A DNA stretch of 64,000 nucleotides from Oenanthe sinensis (taxonomy: Eukaryota > Streptophyta > Magnoliopsida > Apiales > Apiaceae). Below the pieces are notes generated by a model. It was not told where the DNA came from and searched no databases. It saw only the letters and a list, made by a program, of their open reading frames with translations. The first letter of the stretch is position 1. Each line of letters begins with the position of its first letter. The DNA lies in the NCBI GenBank assembly GCA_028671895.1, contig JAPMAC010000231.1, forward strand, positions 12,364,001 to 12,428,000, read 5' to 3'. The position numbers were made by a program, and so were the translations under genes. Positions 34,001-46,000 of this stretch are shown here, one piece after another.

Positions 34001-36832
34001 TTCATATAAAATTAATTCAAAAAATTATAATATTTTTATTATTATTATTAATTAATATATTTTATTTTAATATACTGAGACTTTGTAATGCGACATGAAA
34101 AATAAATAACTTAATTTATTTAAGCTTGAGTTCGACATGATAAATAAATAACTTAAGCTAAATAACTCAAGCTTAAGTAGATCCATATTTCCTGTTAAAA
34201 CATAGATAAATAGTCATCAATAACTATCATATCATTAATGCAAAGCATAGGAGAATTAATTTATAAATATGTTTTTTTAACTTTAGCTAAATAAACTTTA
34301 TTTTATTTATATAGAAGTAAGGTGTTTTGTAGTTATTTATTAATATTAATTTTCAAACAAATATATTGTTATAATATGATTTTTAGTTAATTGTTATTGT
34401 AAATTATAGTTTGTATATTACTTTGTTATACTCAAGATAAGGAGCTTATTTAATATTAAAAATATATAAAATTATTTTTTAAGAATATATTTTTAAGGAA
34501 GTAAAAGTTTCTTAAAATTTATATATTTGTTCCTCATTTAAATTAATATTGAGGTAGTTGTAATATTTATATTCTTGGTAACTATACCTTCGCAGGTTAA
34601 GTTAGATTTTTATTTTAGAAATTCTTTAAAATTAATAAATATAATGGAAATTATTTTCGTCAAGAAATTTAATGGAGATTGGACTACAAGAAATTGAAAA
34701 TTTAAACAAGGACACTTAAAAATTAGTTAATGAAATGAGCTTACTACTTCTAAGGATGGCCTTAGGATAATAGGAGAGCTTAAATGAAAAATAATAGTAA
34801 TAAAAGAGTCTTTTTGTGAATGCTGAGGGTGGAGATTATATTTACAAGTTTACCATTCCATTTTTGTACTAATTTTAAACCTAACATTAGGAGATTTCCT
34901 TAAATACAATTTCAGGAGAAGTTTTCTCTTATAAAATTAGCTGTTTTATATACATTAAAATAAGTAAAAAAGTTAAAGTCACAACTATTTTTAGAACAAA
35001 CTAACAAAGGAGTGTTTGATAATATTTTTATTATAATTAGAATAGATATTTGAAATTAAATGTTTTTTTATACTTGTAACTTTTTTAAAATTTAATTTTA
35101 TATTATTATTATTATATTCTGAAAATGATATGATCTAAAATCTTCAGAACACCGTTTAAATTCCCAATATGAGACATATAATAGAAGGCACGTGACATCC
35201 CTCCAATTGTTTACTGGTTTTATGTGTTAAATAGCAGTAGTTAATACATCTTAGAACACATTCAAGACTTTGCACCACTTGTATTATTTATATACACTGC
35301 ATGTATATTTTTGGAATAACCACTTGTATTATTCTTTAGTGTCATCAAATTGTCTACTGTACATCGTACGATCTCTTTGTTATTTTAATCATGCCTACGT
35401 TTTCTATATTGCAACTTGCTCTTCATTGATTTCTTTATTATTCTATTTACAAATGGTATATTTTGTTTCACCACGAAGTTTCCTCGAACAAATTATTTAC
35501 GTTCATTTGGTTCATAAAATTTAGATATAAGTTTTCAAAAAAGTATGAGTTTTCATCATTCCAATCCGTGTTTAGTTGTAAACAATAAAATTTAAAACCC
35601 ATAAGATATGGATTTTTAATATCTAATTGAGAGCGGGTATCAAAAATCATTCATTTTTAAGCAAAAAATCATTCATATTTAAATGAAATAGATTCATTGG
35701 AATAGTCAACTAAACTGACAAATGATACTTGAACCACGTATCATTCTAACTCGATTACTTATTCCAACTTCATATCTATCCATTAACCAAATGACCCTTT
35801 ATATATTTCAGGCATAAATTAAAACAAATAATATATAACAAAGACTTAGAAATATGGAATAAAATACAATAGCAGCAGCAACAATAATAAATATATTTTG
35901 AAAAAGGTCAACGAAACTACTAGTATTTTATTTGCTTAGCATGTGTAGATAATACAGGAGATATTTATAACGTGTGCGTAGAAAATTGTATTTATAACCA
36001 AAAATTAATGGGTCATGGTTATATACATACGTAGGTAGATGTTATCCATCATATTGCCCTCGGCAGGAAATTAAAGTTTGATATCATAATTATTTATTTT
36101 TGGGAAAAATATATATTATGTACTTTTTTAAAAAATAACCGCTTATTTCTAAAATATAAAATAAGGACTAAACTTGTTTTTAAGAAATAATTATTTACAT
36201 TTAAAAATTATATAAAAAAGTATACTTTCAAATACTTTTTTATAAAATTAAGCCTTAAAAGACTTATTTCCTAAAAATAAATTTAACCAAACGATAATAC
36301 CAACCAAATAATATTCTATTGTTGGTAAATTTTATCTCTTGATTAGTGAAACTCTGATACCATGTTAAGTTACTTTATTTTCGTAAACAAGCAAAAAGGT
36401 AAGAGGAGAATAGAGAGACGTACCATTATCATTTGAAGCAGCGGAAGCTACACGATTTAAAAACCCAGCGGGCAAACTACTATGACGAATCAAGGAGGCG
36501 GAGTTGGAAGAAGAAGGAGAGGGAGACGAGGAAGCATACGATCTCTGCAAACCATTCATCGAAAGATTATGATCCGGCGTATTCTTCGCATTTGATGCAG
36601 AACTTATACCCGAAACAGCACCCGCACCTCCAGACGAAGTCGAAAAATACGGGTGCGCACCCAGCGGTGACAGTTCCTTGCTACGTGCCTGTCCAATCAC
36701 TGAATCAACTGCAGTTAGAAATGACCCCGGAGCTGAGTCATATCGGTTCAGGCTGCTGTTATTGTGCCTGTTAGATTGGCTCTGGCCCTGCTCCTGCTGG
36801 GAAGGAGAAGAAGAAGAGGAAGGTGGATACAT
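31089..36832 (-). CDS. FBH1/FBH2-like: bHLH transcription factor, FLOWERING BHLH 1/2-like (bHLH80/bHLH81 type)
   Basis: Six exons fit GT-AG splicing and one frame: 36832-36424, 33416-33112, 32900-32763, 31838-31773, 31576-31508 and 31154-31089 (stop TAA 31091-31089), giving about 350 aa. Residues 1-136 are Ser/Pro/Gln-rich and disordered. Exon 2 has the conserved SFTRQDSLSQITEESED and GGGRGKRAKN-like stretch. Exon 3 has VPCKARAKRGCATHPRSIAE, the subgroup-IX basic region. Exons 4-5 supply ERRTRISGKLKKLQDLVPNM, DKQTSYADMLDLAVQHIKGL and Q. The E-box contact Glu (about residue 283) and following Arg (about 287) are present. The C-terminus has the CTCGC motif of this family. In Arabidopsis FBH proteins bind E-boxes in the CONSTANS promoter and act in photoperiodic flowering; that role here is inference. 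An acceptor 6 bp upstream (exon 2 from 33422) would add two residues. The gene looks intact. A nearby LINE lies downstream and a duplicated promoter-like segment lies in intron 1. Confidence 0.93.
31190..31273. repeat. Perfect 42-bp tandem duplication in the last intron of the FBH-like gene
   Basis: GCCTGTCCTTATTTAACTTG and the following 22 bases (31190-31231) are repeated without change at 31232-31273. It lies 35 bp inside intron 5 from the acceptor of the last exon, so it may touch the branch-point region. Perfect identity implies a recent event. Confidence 0.9.
35188..35470. repeat. Intron-1 copy of the FBH-like gene's upstream region
   Basis: From CACGTGACAT (35189) onward this aligns in the same orientation with 36912-37215 upstream of the start codon. 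Shared blocks include AATTGTTTA, TTAATACATCT, TTTTGGAATAA-CCACTTG, TTGTCTACTGTA, GTTATTTTAATCATGCCTA and TTTCTTTATTATT-TATTTA. Identity is about 70-75 percent by eye with small gaps. The rest of intron 1 (33417-36423) is AT-rich with no gene seen. Confidence 0.75.
35189..35194 (-). promoter_or_regulatory. G-box CACGTG in intron 1 of the FBH-like gene
   Basis: Counterpart of the G-box at 36912-36917 inside the duplicated segment. It could mark an internal promoter or enhancer within intron 1; sequence alone does not show use. Confidence 0.4.
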
Positions 36833-36911
36833 AGTTGCTTGTATTTTTAGTTGAGTATTGTCAAATGAGAGTTGGTGTTTTTTTCTTACAAAGGGTACAT
36901 TTCAAGCAAGC

Positions 36912-36917
36912 CACGTG
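36912..36917 (-). promoter_or_regulatory. G-box CACGTG, 80 bp upstream of the FBH-like start codon
   Basis: A perfect palindromic G-box, a class of E-box (CANNTG), the type of site bHLH proteins bind. It begins the segment shared with intron 1, where a second CACGTG lies at 35189-35194. Function, including autoregulation, is inference. Confidence 0.55.
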
Positions 36918-37612
36918 ACATACCTTTAATTGTTTAGTCTAGATTTATTGGTGGTGGTGTCAATGGTGTCAGATTAATACATCTCCCCTGCCTAATACAC
37001 ACACAAGAATCTACACAACTTGCCTTTTTTATATACACAATATCTCTTTTGGAATAATCCACTTGCATCATTTTTTAATCTCATCACATTTGTCTACTGT
37101 ATATTGTACTACTTTTGGTTATTTTAATCATGCCTAGCTTTAGTTTAATGCAACTTGTTGTTCTCTTACCATATATTCATTTCTTTATTATTGTATTTAT
37201 AAACGGCATAGTTACGTTTTAAGTTTTTTCCATTTAAGTGGGAAAAGAAAATAGAGCCCCCGGGTCAAATTTTTATGGGGCTTCTATTTCAATAGAAATA
37301 GACTTTTTTTAATTTGATTATTTTTTTATCAAGTTTAATAATATAATTAACATGATACATATAGGATTTCGGTGCCAGACATGCTATGGTTTAACAACCA
37401 TCTTTCTGCACTTTTGAACCGCGGAAAGGAAAAAGTTCTAGCTAGTCATACAGAAGCGTGGATAGATGATGTGACTCTCTGAATTTACAAAAATTTAACG
37501 TGTTAATCCTTTTCGCGATAAAAATTTTAGGTGTTAATTCTTTCCGTGATTCAGAAACGAGGAAAGATGGTTCCAACAATCGCATGTGAGGGACCAGGAC
37601 CCATATATATAT
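36918..37612 (-). promoter_or_regulatory. Upstream region of the FBH-like gene
   Basis: No coding signal. 36918-37215 is the copy shared with intron 1; it includes a TTTTTTATATACAC stretch near 37025 that could serve as a TATA-like element in either direction. 37250-37612 holds unrelated sequence with near-inverted short blocks (GGTGCCAGACATG; GTTCCAACAATCGCATG), perhaps an eroded transposon. No confident core promoter can be assigned. Confidence 0.4.
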
Positions 37613-37897
37613 TACTCCCTTCGTCTCATAAATTGTGTCTATATTTCAAATTCAAATTAATCAATTTTGACTAAAAAATAAAATATATTAAATAATAATA
37701 TATATTTTTCTAAACAATATCATAAAAAACTTTATTATCTTATTTTATGAATCAATTTGTAGATTTAAAAAATAATAAATTATTATTTTTAATTATTTAT
37801 TAAAGTTAGATTAATTTGATTTTGAAAAATTAATTATCTATTATTTGTAATTTATGAAGACAAAAAATTTCTTTTAAAGTTGAGACTTGAGGTGGTA
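37613..37897. mobile_element. Stowaway-like MITE upstream of the FBH-like gene
   Basis: The left end CTCCCTTCGTCTCATAAATT resembles the Stowaway/Mariner terminal CTCCCTCCGTC-C. The right end near 37880-37896 (GAGACTTGAGGTGGTATA) looks like a degenerate complement. TA flanks both ends. It is about 280 bp, AT-rich and has no ORF. The right terminus is poorly preserved, so the call is tentative. Confidence 0.45.
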
Positions 37898-38639
37898 TAT
37901 AACCCGCGACTGTAGAAATGTCCGGCAGGTACGAAACAAAAAAATGATATTCTAAAAAGAACGTGTACATGTGTGTAGATAGCAATGTATGATGTCAAAC
38001 ACAAGCTTCAAAACCCTCGTGTGTGCTATTATTTTTGTTTTTATATTATTATAGTTTATTTTATAATATTTCATATTAAAATATGGTTTAACATTTTTTT
38101 CATTTTTTATATTATAATATTTGACATTAAAAAATATTTAGTAATATTATATTTTAAAAAAGAACAATTTTATTGAATAACTAATATTTCACTTTATAAT
38201 ATTAGTGATTTCGTAAATTTAATGCAAAATTAAGTTAATTTTATAAATACAATTTTAAACAATCTATAATCATCTATTTTCAAAATACATATATATACAT
38301 ATGGAATGTCAAACATCAATATACTCCATACACAATATTCTTCAAATTCAATACACTCCAATTTATTAGTACATCCAACTCGAAAATTTTAAATAATGAA
38401 CTAAATAACTCGGCAACTAACCAATCGAATTACACTTATTTTAAAAAATCAATGGATATTTTCATAAAATATGAATTTTAAAAACAATTTGAGAAAACAA
38501 TCGAACTCACAGTTTTCATATTTTTAAAATCTTTAAAAATAAAGGTAAGTTAATCATATAAAATTCTATATTTTTGTTCTATGGTCATAGTTTGAAAGTA
38601 ATCGGCATCTTATTTTTATTCTCAAATTTATCTAAGCAG
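37898..38639. other. AT-rich intergenic sequence
   Basis: Between the MITE-like segment and the next Copia fragment. Very A+T-rich. The single ORF at 37985-38176 is low-complexity (Phe/Ile/Tyr) and not supported. Nothing else seen. Confidence 0.5.
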
Positions 38640-39128
38640 AATAATTAGCTTACTCAGTAGAAACTGTCATATGCACAAGATATGGAGAAAAGAGTTTGTT
38701 AAGCATTTGGAAAGTAAGTTGGAAACAAAGGTTCATAAAGAAAATAGATGGAGAGAGAGAAGAGAATGAGAGAACAACAAGAAATAAAGAGGCAATCTGA
38801 AATCCTTAGGGCTCAAGGGAAATGCGTGGTATTCACAAAACCTGAAAGGATTGAATTCACCACAAAGTTGGGAGCCAAAATCAGACTTAATTTTTTATGT
38901 GGTTATAAAGAACTCATCTTAAGGCTAAAAGAATCAATTCTCATTGAAGAGATAATGTCTAGACAGAAGTGCATAGATGCTATAACTGGGATTCAAATCA
39001 AGAAAGAGGCCTTGACACGGTCTTAATTATTCTACTTCAGTTAAGCTCTATATTCTTTTTATTACTAGGTAGGCTTGTTATCTTGTAAATTTTTATTCAA
39101 AATAATCTTCTCACAAATTAAGGGAGAT
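38640..39128 (+). pseudogene. 3' end of a Copia extra ORF, with polypurine tract
   Basis: A 92-aa frame (38748-39026) is rich in Arg/Glu/Lys (from MEREKRMREQQEIKRQSEI), likely coiled coil, with KIRLNFLCGYKEL later. It is followed at 39115-39128 by AAATTAAGGGAGAT, a polypurine tract, and TGTTAG at 39129, an LTR start. Position directly before a 3' LTR suggests it is the C-terminus of a SIRE/Maximus-like extra ORF. The upstream body of that element is missing. Confidence 0.5.
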
Positions 39129-40751
39129 TGTTAGATATAGATTGTATAGATAATATAAGCCTACAATATATTTTGTAGTTTGTCTTTCTATAGCATAGTC
39201 TAGATTACCTATGTAGTAAAGTTAGGACTCAGTTCATTATATAATTTGTTCTCAGTCATTTTAATTCCTCTTAATTTAATTTATAAATATTATGGTCATC
39301 AAATAAATGACCTAGAAAAATTTCAAGCAATTGTTCATGTAACATCAGGAATAAGGCCAAAAAAAATAAAGAATTGCATAATGAAGAAATTTAGCTAAGG
39401 CGAATATCGAGAAGTCCAAAAACAGCTATTTAGTGAAGTCTAGTGAAGTATATGGTGAAATTTTATGCCGACAAGTCTAGACCTTAAAGAGTGTATCGTG
39501 AAGTATAAAATTTGATAGTTCATGAAGTCTCAATATCGAGAAGTCTAAAAATCAATTATTTCGAGAAGACAATTAATCAATGTGTCAAGAAATCTGCTGT
39601 TAATATGTATCAAGAAGTGACTTTATCTAGATGTCTACATACAGAGAAGTATGTATAAAAAAGTCTTATATCGAGAAATCACATTGTATAGCAAAGTGGA
39701 GTTATCGATTAACCATATCGAGAAGTCCTAGTTCGATAGCCAATGTAATATATCGACGAGTGTAGAAATTCAAATGAGAAGGAGTTCACGACATATACAC
39801 TTAACATTTTTAAGTAAATTGCAAAAAAAAAACACAAATTACAGGATGAATCTGTTAATTCTCAGAGTGATCCAATTTTAAATTGGACAGGTGTTAAGTC
39901 TACAATGAAAACTTAAAGAGAAGCATAAGGAGTGAAGGACATACGAATCGAAAGATCAGAATCATAATTTGATTAGAAAGGAAAGCCAAATTATTCTCTA
40001 TCATGTTTTAGCTATAGTTTGTAGAAGAGCAAGTGCATGAGACATGTTATGTATATAGTATTGTAACCAAAATCTCCATGGATTAGATTTAGGTCCATTG
40101 GGATATAAGGTCTATTCAATGAACAATGTATGGGCTAGAGGATGGGTTCAACATGAAAGATAAGAGTGAGATATGAGTAATGGGGCTGGATAGAAATGTT
40201 CATTGAGAGGTTATAGGTATCTAGAGGTTCCTCATGAATCTGTAAGAAAATATGTTATTTAGAAGTCAATTTCCCTCCTTCAGAAACAAAATATCTCATC
40301 TCAGCAGCGTCATGGGAAGCATCCAGTGGTATAGGGGAGCCTCTACGAGGATTCACCGAACTAACATATTTGTGACTTGTGCAAGTACAGGTTCCTATGC
40401 GCGGACATTTTATAATAGAAGATTTATTATATGATTAAGACTCATATATTTTAGGAGCAAGTAATATACTAATATGAATTCCTTGTCGGAATGTACTTCT
40501 TGGGCACATATGATCCTTGAATACTTCTAATAGGGCACTAATCAACAAATAGACTCATATCCGAATATGGATTAGAGTTATATTCGGTTTAGGTAACTTA
40601 TTCATGGCTGGCTCTGGAGAAAAGGAGACCAACTCAGACTAAGGTCCTAGTATTATTGTTCATGAGCATCTTTAACATATAGAATTACGTGAGCTTTATC
40701 ATATATATATGGGTACGCAGGAACCTTGAGATGGATGATCGAGACATATGA
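39129..40751 (+). repeat. 3' LTR of the truncated forward Copia (right end uncertain)
   Basis: Starts TGTTAGATATAG after the polypurine tract. It holds a run of degenerate TATCGAGAAGTC repeats at 39405-39770 (at least seven copies of the GAGAAGTC core). The right end cannot be fixed: the next definite boundary is the LTR of the minus-strand element at 40752. No gene seen inside; the 40252-40434 ORF is treated as chance. Confidence 0.5.
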
Positions 40752-41569
40752 TGTTTTCTCAGTAACACAAGTAGAGCAGGGTTGAATACTTGTGTTTTCC
40801 TTTTACCTATTTAAAATCTATTTCACATATACCAATTCAATTACTAACTATGAAAAGAACAAACACAAAGATGAAAGTAAATATTGTTTGTATTATTGAT
40901 GAATGAATACAAACTCTCATAGAATGTACACAAATCCTAGCAGCTTCTCTGTAATATTACAGCAACTCTCTCTATCTCTACGTTCTCTTAATAACATTTG
41001 ACAATTTACAATGAATTATATAAAGTCTTTATATAAAGAGATAACTATCAACTAATAAAAGAATATTAAATAAATCAGGAATATATTCATATGTATTAGC
41101 TGATAGTTTCCTTATATGTTTATTTTTCCTTCCCGTAGTATATCTTCAATTTCTTTGAATCACCTCCTTCCAAAACTGGACTTAACTTTATAGACTCTGC
41201 AATGCTTTAGACTCTGACAATCTTTAGACTTTGTTGTCCTCTAGACTCTCTCTTCCTCCATACTCTGACAAGCTTCTAGATTCTTATGCTCATCAAGCCA
41301 GCTTTGCTCTTTGGCAGGTGAAACAACGGTTGAGGCGGACATTTCGAAATGACAACAACGAAGTCTTGATTCTTCTGAAAATCTTCTAAGTACAAATCAA
41401 TATGAACACCTGTACATGGTTTATTGTATCCCTAATAGTACAAACTAGACTCTGATAATATTTACTTGGTTAGAGACTTGAATGAATTTTTCTTTTCTTT
41501 TATAGGGGTATTTTAAGCTAGATTTTGTTCCAGTATTTTGTTCATCGTCAAATAAATATATTCCTAACA
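40752..41569 (-). repeat. 3' LTR of the SIRE/Maximus-like element
   Basis: On the minus strand it starts TGTTAGGAATATAT after the polypurine tract and is taken to end ...GAGAAAACA at 40752 (plus-strand TGTTTTCTC). The start is well supported; the end is inferred from the TGTT...AACA terminal symmetry, since the partner LTR lies outside the window. It contains repeated GACTCTG/AGACTCT words near 41190-41290. Confidence 0.65.
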
Positions 41570-41582
41570 ATCTCCCCATATC
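41570..41582 (-). other. Polypurine tract of the SIRE/Maximus-like element
   Basis: ATATGGGGAGAT on the minus strand directly before TGTTAGG of the 3' LTR. Confidence 0.75.
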
Positions 41583-42653
41583 TATGCTTTATAAAATTTA
41601 ACCATAGACCAAAGGTTGAAGATGTCAAAACCAATGAATAAAATATTAAGAACTACAAAAGTGTGAAATAAAGAAAATATATACAATACACTTGTTACCC
41701 TTTCAAAACATGGATTTTTATTGATAAATGAAGTGAACGTCTTTTCTTCCATATCTGCTAGAGCTTCTCCAATATAATTTTTTAAGGTGGTCAATTCTTC
41801 AGTCTCACGTTAGATTTGACGATTGGCTACTCTTAATTCATCAACACCATATTCCTTTTCCTTCAAATCTTTTAAGAATAGAACATTTAACTTTCCTTCC
41901 ATAGGTTGAAATCTGATGTAATGACCAGCGCCTTATGTTTTATTTCTTTAGCTTCCAAAGGTATGACTTGATCATTTCCATCTTCATCAACATATTCAAG
42001 GATGAATTCAGATAACTCCTTACTTACTTTCTTGAATAGAGAAACCTTCAAATCAATGTCTTTGAACCATCCTTTGACTTCCTTAGAACACTTTCCTTTG
42101 GCCTCTACATATATGGTTAATAATTATCTTATGTGCTATAGCACCCCCACTATCTTGAAATAGAAGAAATTAGGCATGCTCATCCATCTCACAGATCCTC
42201 TCTTCATAAAGTATACCAACATTTTATCTTTGATCTTCTTAGTTACATATTTCTCTCCTTGCAACCTCCTTTTTCTCCCATGATACACAACCTTAGCAGA
42301 AACCAATTTAGTTAGACGCTTTTGAGTTAACTTCTCAAATTTTCTATCTGTCAATGGATGTGGATCTGAGGTAAGATTTGGGCGTGTTGTCCATGTCTTG
42401 TAAAAAGGTCCTTCCTAGTCCTTTTTTGCTTCTAGGCTTCAAATCTTTGTTCCGTCGACTGCAAGCCCCATAACTAGGTACCTTCACTCTCCTATACCCT
42501 GATGACTTCTTATCTTCATGTCCAGTACTTGAATGGTTTAATGAAACAAATCTTCCAAACTTTGGATTTTGTACACCACCAGGACCTCTTGGACCATGAG
42601 CATCATTACTATCATATCTCTCCATCTTCCCTTTATTGATCCATTTGCAAGTA
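41583..42653 (-). pseudogene. Extra ORF of the SIRE/Maximus-like element, C-terminal part
   Basis: Minus-strand frames 42625-42344 (basic, with GPRGPGGVQNPKFGRF and SKKGLGRTFL), 42354-42136 (TQKRLTKLV, very Lys/Arg-rich) and 41794-41582 (from MTTLKNYIGEALADMEEKTF) lie between the Copia insertion and the 3' LTR. They continue the ORF that begins at 58638 once both insertions are removed. Stops and shifts interrupt it. No enzyme motif seen. The basic segments could bind nucleic acid; this is speculation. Confidence 0.55.
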
Positions 42654-42658
42654 TCATG
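42654..42658. repeat. Target site duplication of the Angela-like Copia, left copy (TCATG)
   Basis: TCATG precedes the LTR at 42659 and is repeated exactly at 51471-51475. Confidence 0.9.
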
Positions 42659-43960
42659 TGTTAGTATTGGTGTCCTAGAGATAATATTTTTAATGTTTTA
42701 TTGAAAACAATTATGTTATGTGATTATTTAATTAATATTTATTATATCTTTATTTACTGCATCATAAATTGAAAGAATAATAAATGTCCTTGGAATATTA
42801 ATACATAATATATATCTTTAAGTATGTGACTTAAAAATGAGATTATATGAATAGTATTTTATTCCTAAAATTCCATTGTCAAGTATTATTATTTAAGGAT
42901 AGTAATAATGCAATAAGACTAGTATATTTGTTGACAGATGACCACATCTCATTGGTCATAGGTATGGTGATACTAAAGTCAAGAACATAAGTGTATATAT
43001 CAATACATGACACTGGAAAGACCTGCCGTGAGATTCTACATGTTAATAAGTGTCATAAGAAATCTCACTGTGATAATGATGTAATGATCCTCTGACTTGA
43101 AATCATTATATTTCTATACGAGAATTAATATACTTTGATTACACTCAAAGTTACCTTTAACCGAGTAATGATAAAGGTGAACATTGGGTATGCTATGAAT
43201 CGTATGAGGAATATGAATGATAGATATAGGATTTAACCCTCCAATTCTAGGAGTGATATTATTGGCCTCTTGATTCAGTGAGACTATGAAATGCATGGTC
43301 ATGCTCAAATATTGATTTGTTTATATAGTCTACTCATTGATCAAGGAAACCGAGATTAAACGCTGAAAATAATGACACTATACATGCCTCGAGTTTGATT
43401 TATAATATAAGGGTAAAGGGATTATATTACATGGAACATTATTCACGAAAGGTTTAATTGAATCACCAATTATTATTGTTACTTGGGTAACAATGATGTA
43501 TTACTAGATGTCACTCATTGTTTATAATTTTATTATTAGATAATGAAATTATTGCCAACGTAATAATAACCTAAAGGGTCACATACAAAGAATGTCAAAA
43601 CGGAGGTTTATTTAAATTATAAATTTAAATATATAATTATTTATTCAAATTTAATTATTAAATTAATTAAGTGAGACTTGATTAATTATATTAGAATTCG
43701 GATTTAATAAGTATTATTATTATTCAAATTTAATTATTGAATTAATTAAATGGGACTTGATTAATTATATTAGAATTCAGATTTAATAATAATAATAACC
43801 CAAAGTCATAATGGGTTTTGGAAACCACATGGATTAGGATTAGGCCCAAAATCTCTCTCTCTCTCCCCCTATATATACATAATGATGTATATTATTAGGG
43901 TTTAATCATGAGATTTCATTTTTAGAGAAAAACCCTAGCTGCTCAACATCAAGAGAGGCT

Positions 43961-44001
<41 letters not shown>

Positions 44002-44265
44002 CAAACAATTCGGCTAGTACCGACTCCGGTGATCGTAGGACGATCGGGCGTTCGTGTGGATTTCTTTGGAGAGCAGATCTTTGCAACAAAGGGCTGTTGT
44101 GATTCATCTTTTCTGGACCTCCATTAAACAACATACGGAAAGCTTTGTTAAGGTACAAACTTCTTCACCATAATCATCCAACATTATACATGGATCTTGC
44201 AATTGAGTTTCGATTTTTATTTTTTTACGTTATTTCCGCTGCATTTTCATTCCTGAAACCCTGCA
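42659..44265 (+). repeat. 5' LTR of the Angela-like Copia
   Basis: TGTTAGTATTGG...CCCTGCA. Contains a long AG microsatellite at about 43962-44000. Pairs with 49892-51470. The minus-strand ORFs at 43114 and 43949 recur in the other LTR and are not genes. Confidence 0.93.
43962..44000. repeat. (AG)n microsatellite in the 5' LTR
   Basis: About 18 AG units, against about 8 at the same place in the 3' LTR (51189-51205). The LTRs were identical at insertion, so this length gap arose later. Confidence 0.85.
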
Positions 44266-44266
44266 A

Positions 44267-44278
44267 TGGCATCAGAGC
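44267..44278 (+). other. Primer-binding site of the Angela-like Copia
   Basis: TGGCATCAGAGC, one base off TGGTATCAGAGC, the complement of the plant initiator tRNA-Met 3' end used by most Copia elements. It lies one base after the LTR. Confidence 0.85.
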
Positions 44279-46000
44279 TACGTGTATAATGGGATGATTT
44301 GGTTATGTGTTTAACAGTTTTTCGATGTATGTAAACATATATATGATATGCCATGACTATATGTTGATATATATGTTTTATAAGATTTTGAATATATGAT
44401 ATTCATGTGTTGTATGATCATGGGATGATTGTGTGCATTGTTGTATGTATATGATACATGTTTGTTCTTGTTATGGGAATCGTATTCGATACGAATTCTG
44501 AAACGACTTCGGTAGATTTTCTGAAATCTGTGTCCAGTATCCGATTTTCACAAACGATATGTGTTTTCTGACTGGAATTATGTCACTGAGCAATACTGTC
44601 CCTGTCAGCTTCGGGTCTGTAAGCCATTTGATGACCTTATAGGCCCCGAAATGGTGATTTATTATTTTCTGAAATTTATTTGATTTTCTGAAATTTCGAA
44701 ATTTGTTATATATGATTATTTGATTTGTTTATATAATCTGAGATATATTACATGTGTTATGTGATAACATGGTGGATGGTTATGGCCTAAAGACCCATAG
44801 GATAGTGGTTTTGTTTTATGGTTTTGGTTTCTAAATACGACTTTGCTTGTCGTTTATTCATTATAATTGTTAATCTCGAATGTAACTCGAGTTCTTCTTG
44901 TAATTTCATTAGAATATATTTATTTATTATTCAATGTAATTGTTCAATGGAGACATGGAAGCAAGGAAGTTAGGAGGCAATTCAGATGATGGAACAATGA
45001 AGAAGATAAAGACATGTAATATTGTAGTATTTGAAACCACCATAGATTGACCTCGATAATTCCATTAGCTTAGAAATATCACATAGGATGGGGCCATAAC
45101 CAAACATGTTTAATTTACGCATAATACATTTATGTATATGAATGCATGTGTAGATATGTATGTGTTGGAATGATGTATGTATTAGATACGACACCCATGC
45201 CATGCCTGCTTAAGAAAGATAAAATCTGTAACGATTCAAGATTTTAAAATTAAACAAAAGATCATGAGATTCTTGTGTTTATGAAACACGGTATTGAATA
45301 TGAATTTTCTTTTTCTGATATGAGAAGATTTTGTCAAAAGCGAGTTATTATTTATAAGAAAGTTGGGTTTTAAGTGAGACCACTTGTGACTTCTCCGATG
45401 ATCTGGAAATCGAACCATTGACAAATATTGAAATGGATTATTTGATCAAGGAAAAATTGAGAATCTCTTTATGATGAGATCATGATCGTTCATATAAACA
45501 TTAAAATCCCTAAATACATATTAAGTTAATCGGATGCCTTCCAATATTTAATACTCGTCAAGATCTAGATTGAGAAGGAGTGGGTTTGCCAAAGTAAGGT
45601 TCTTTTATCAATCATGGGAAGACATGATAAGTAAGTGACTTAGTTTGTTGAAACATTGGGTCTAACTTGACTAAATCATCACAATAGAATTGTGGGTTTA
45701 GAGGCATAGAGTTTGGTGAGATTTATTGGATAAATGTGTACAAAGTGTTGTTCCACCAAACTATCCAAGAGTTATATTTGATATAATCGACTAATGTTGT
45801 CTACCTAAATAGTCATGTTTTGGGTGTATTAGCCAACGCTATCTTAAAACATGGATGAAATATGGATCTTGGCTCACTAGAAAGATTTAATGAAATGTTT
45901 TCTAAATTAATAGTTAGGCTATTGATTTGATAAAAATAGTGGGAGATATATATTATGAATGTATATCATAATCACTTGAACATAATTAAACTTCTGCAAC
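44279..46000 (+). other. 5' leader of the Angela-like Copia
   Basis: About 1.7 kb between the primer-binding site and the first gag motif. No coding signal I can support; ORFs in it are short and antisense. 45560-45950 may be eroded leader or a small insertion. Confidence 0.5.

Noticed and set aside
36433..36774. 113-aa plus-strand ORF
   Set aside because: Antisense to exon 1 of the bHLH gene, whose frame is supported by family motifs downstream.
43114..44158. Minus ORFs in the Copia 5' LTR (and 50347-51362 in the 3' LTR)
   Set aside because: Present in both LTRs because the LTRs are copies; one reads the AG microsatellite as a Leu/Ser run.
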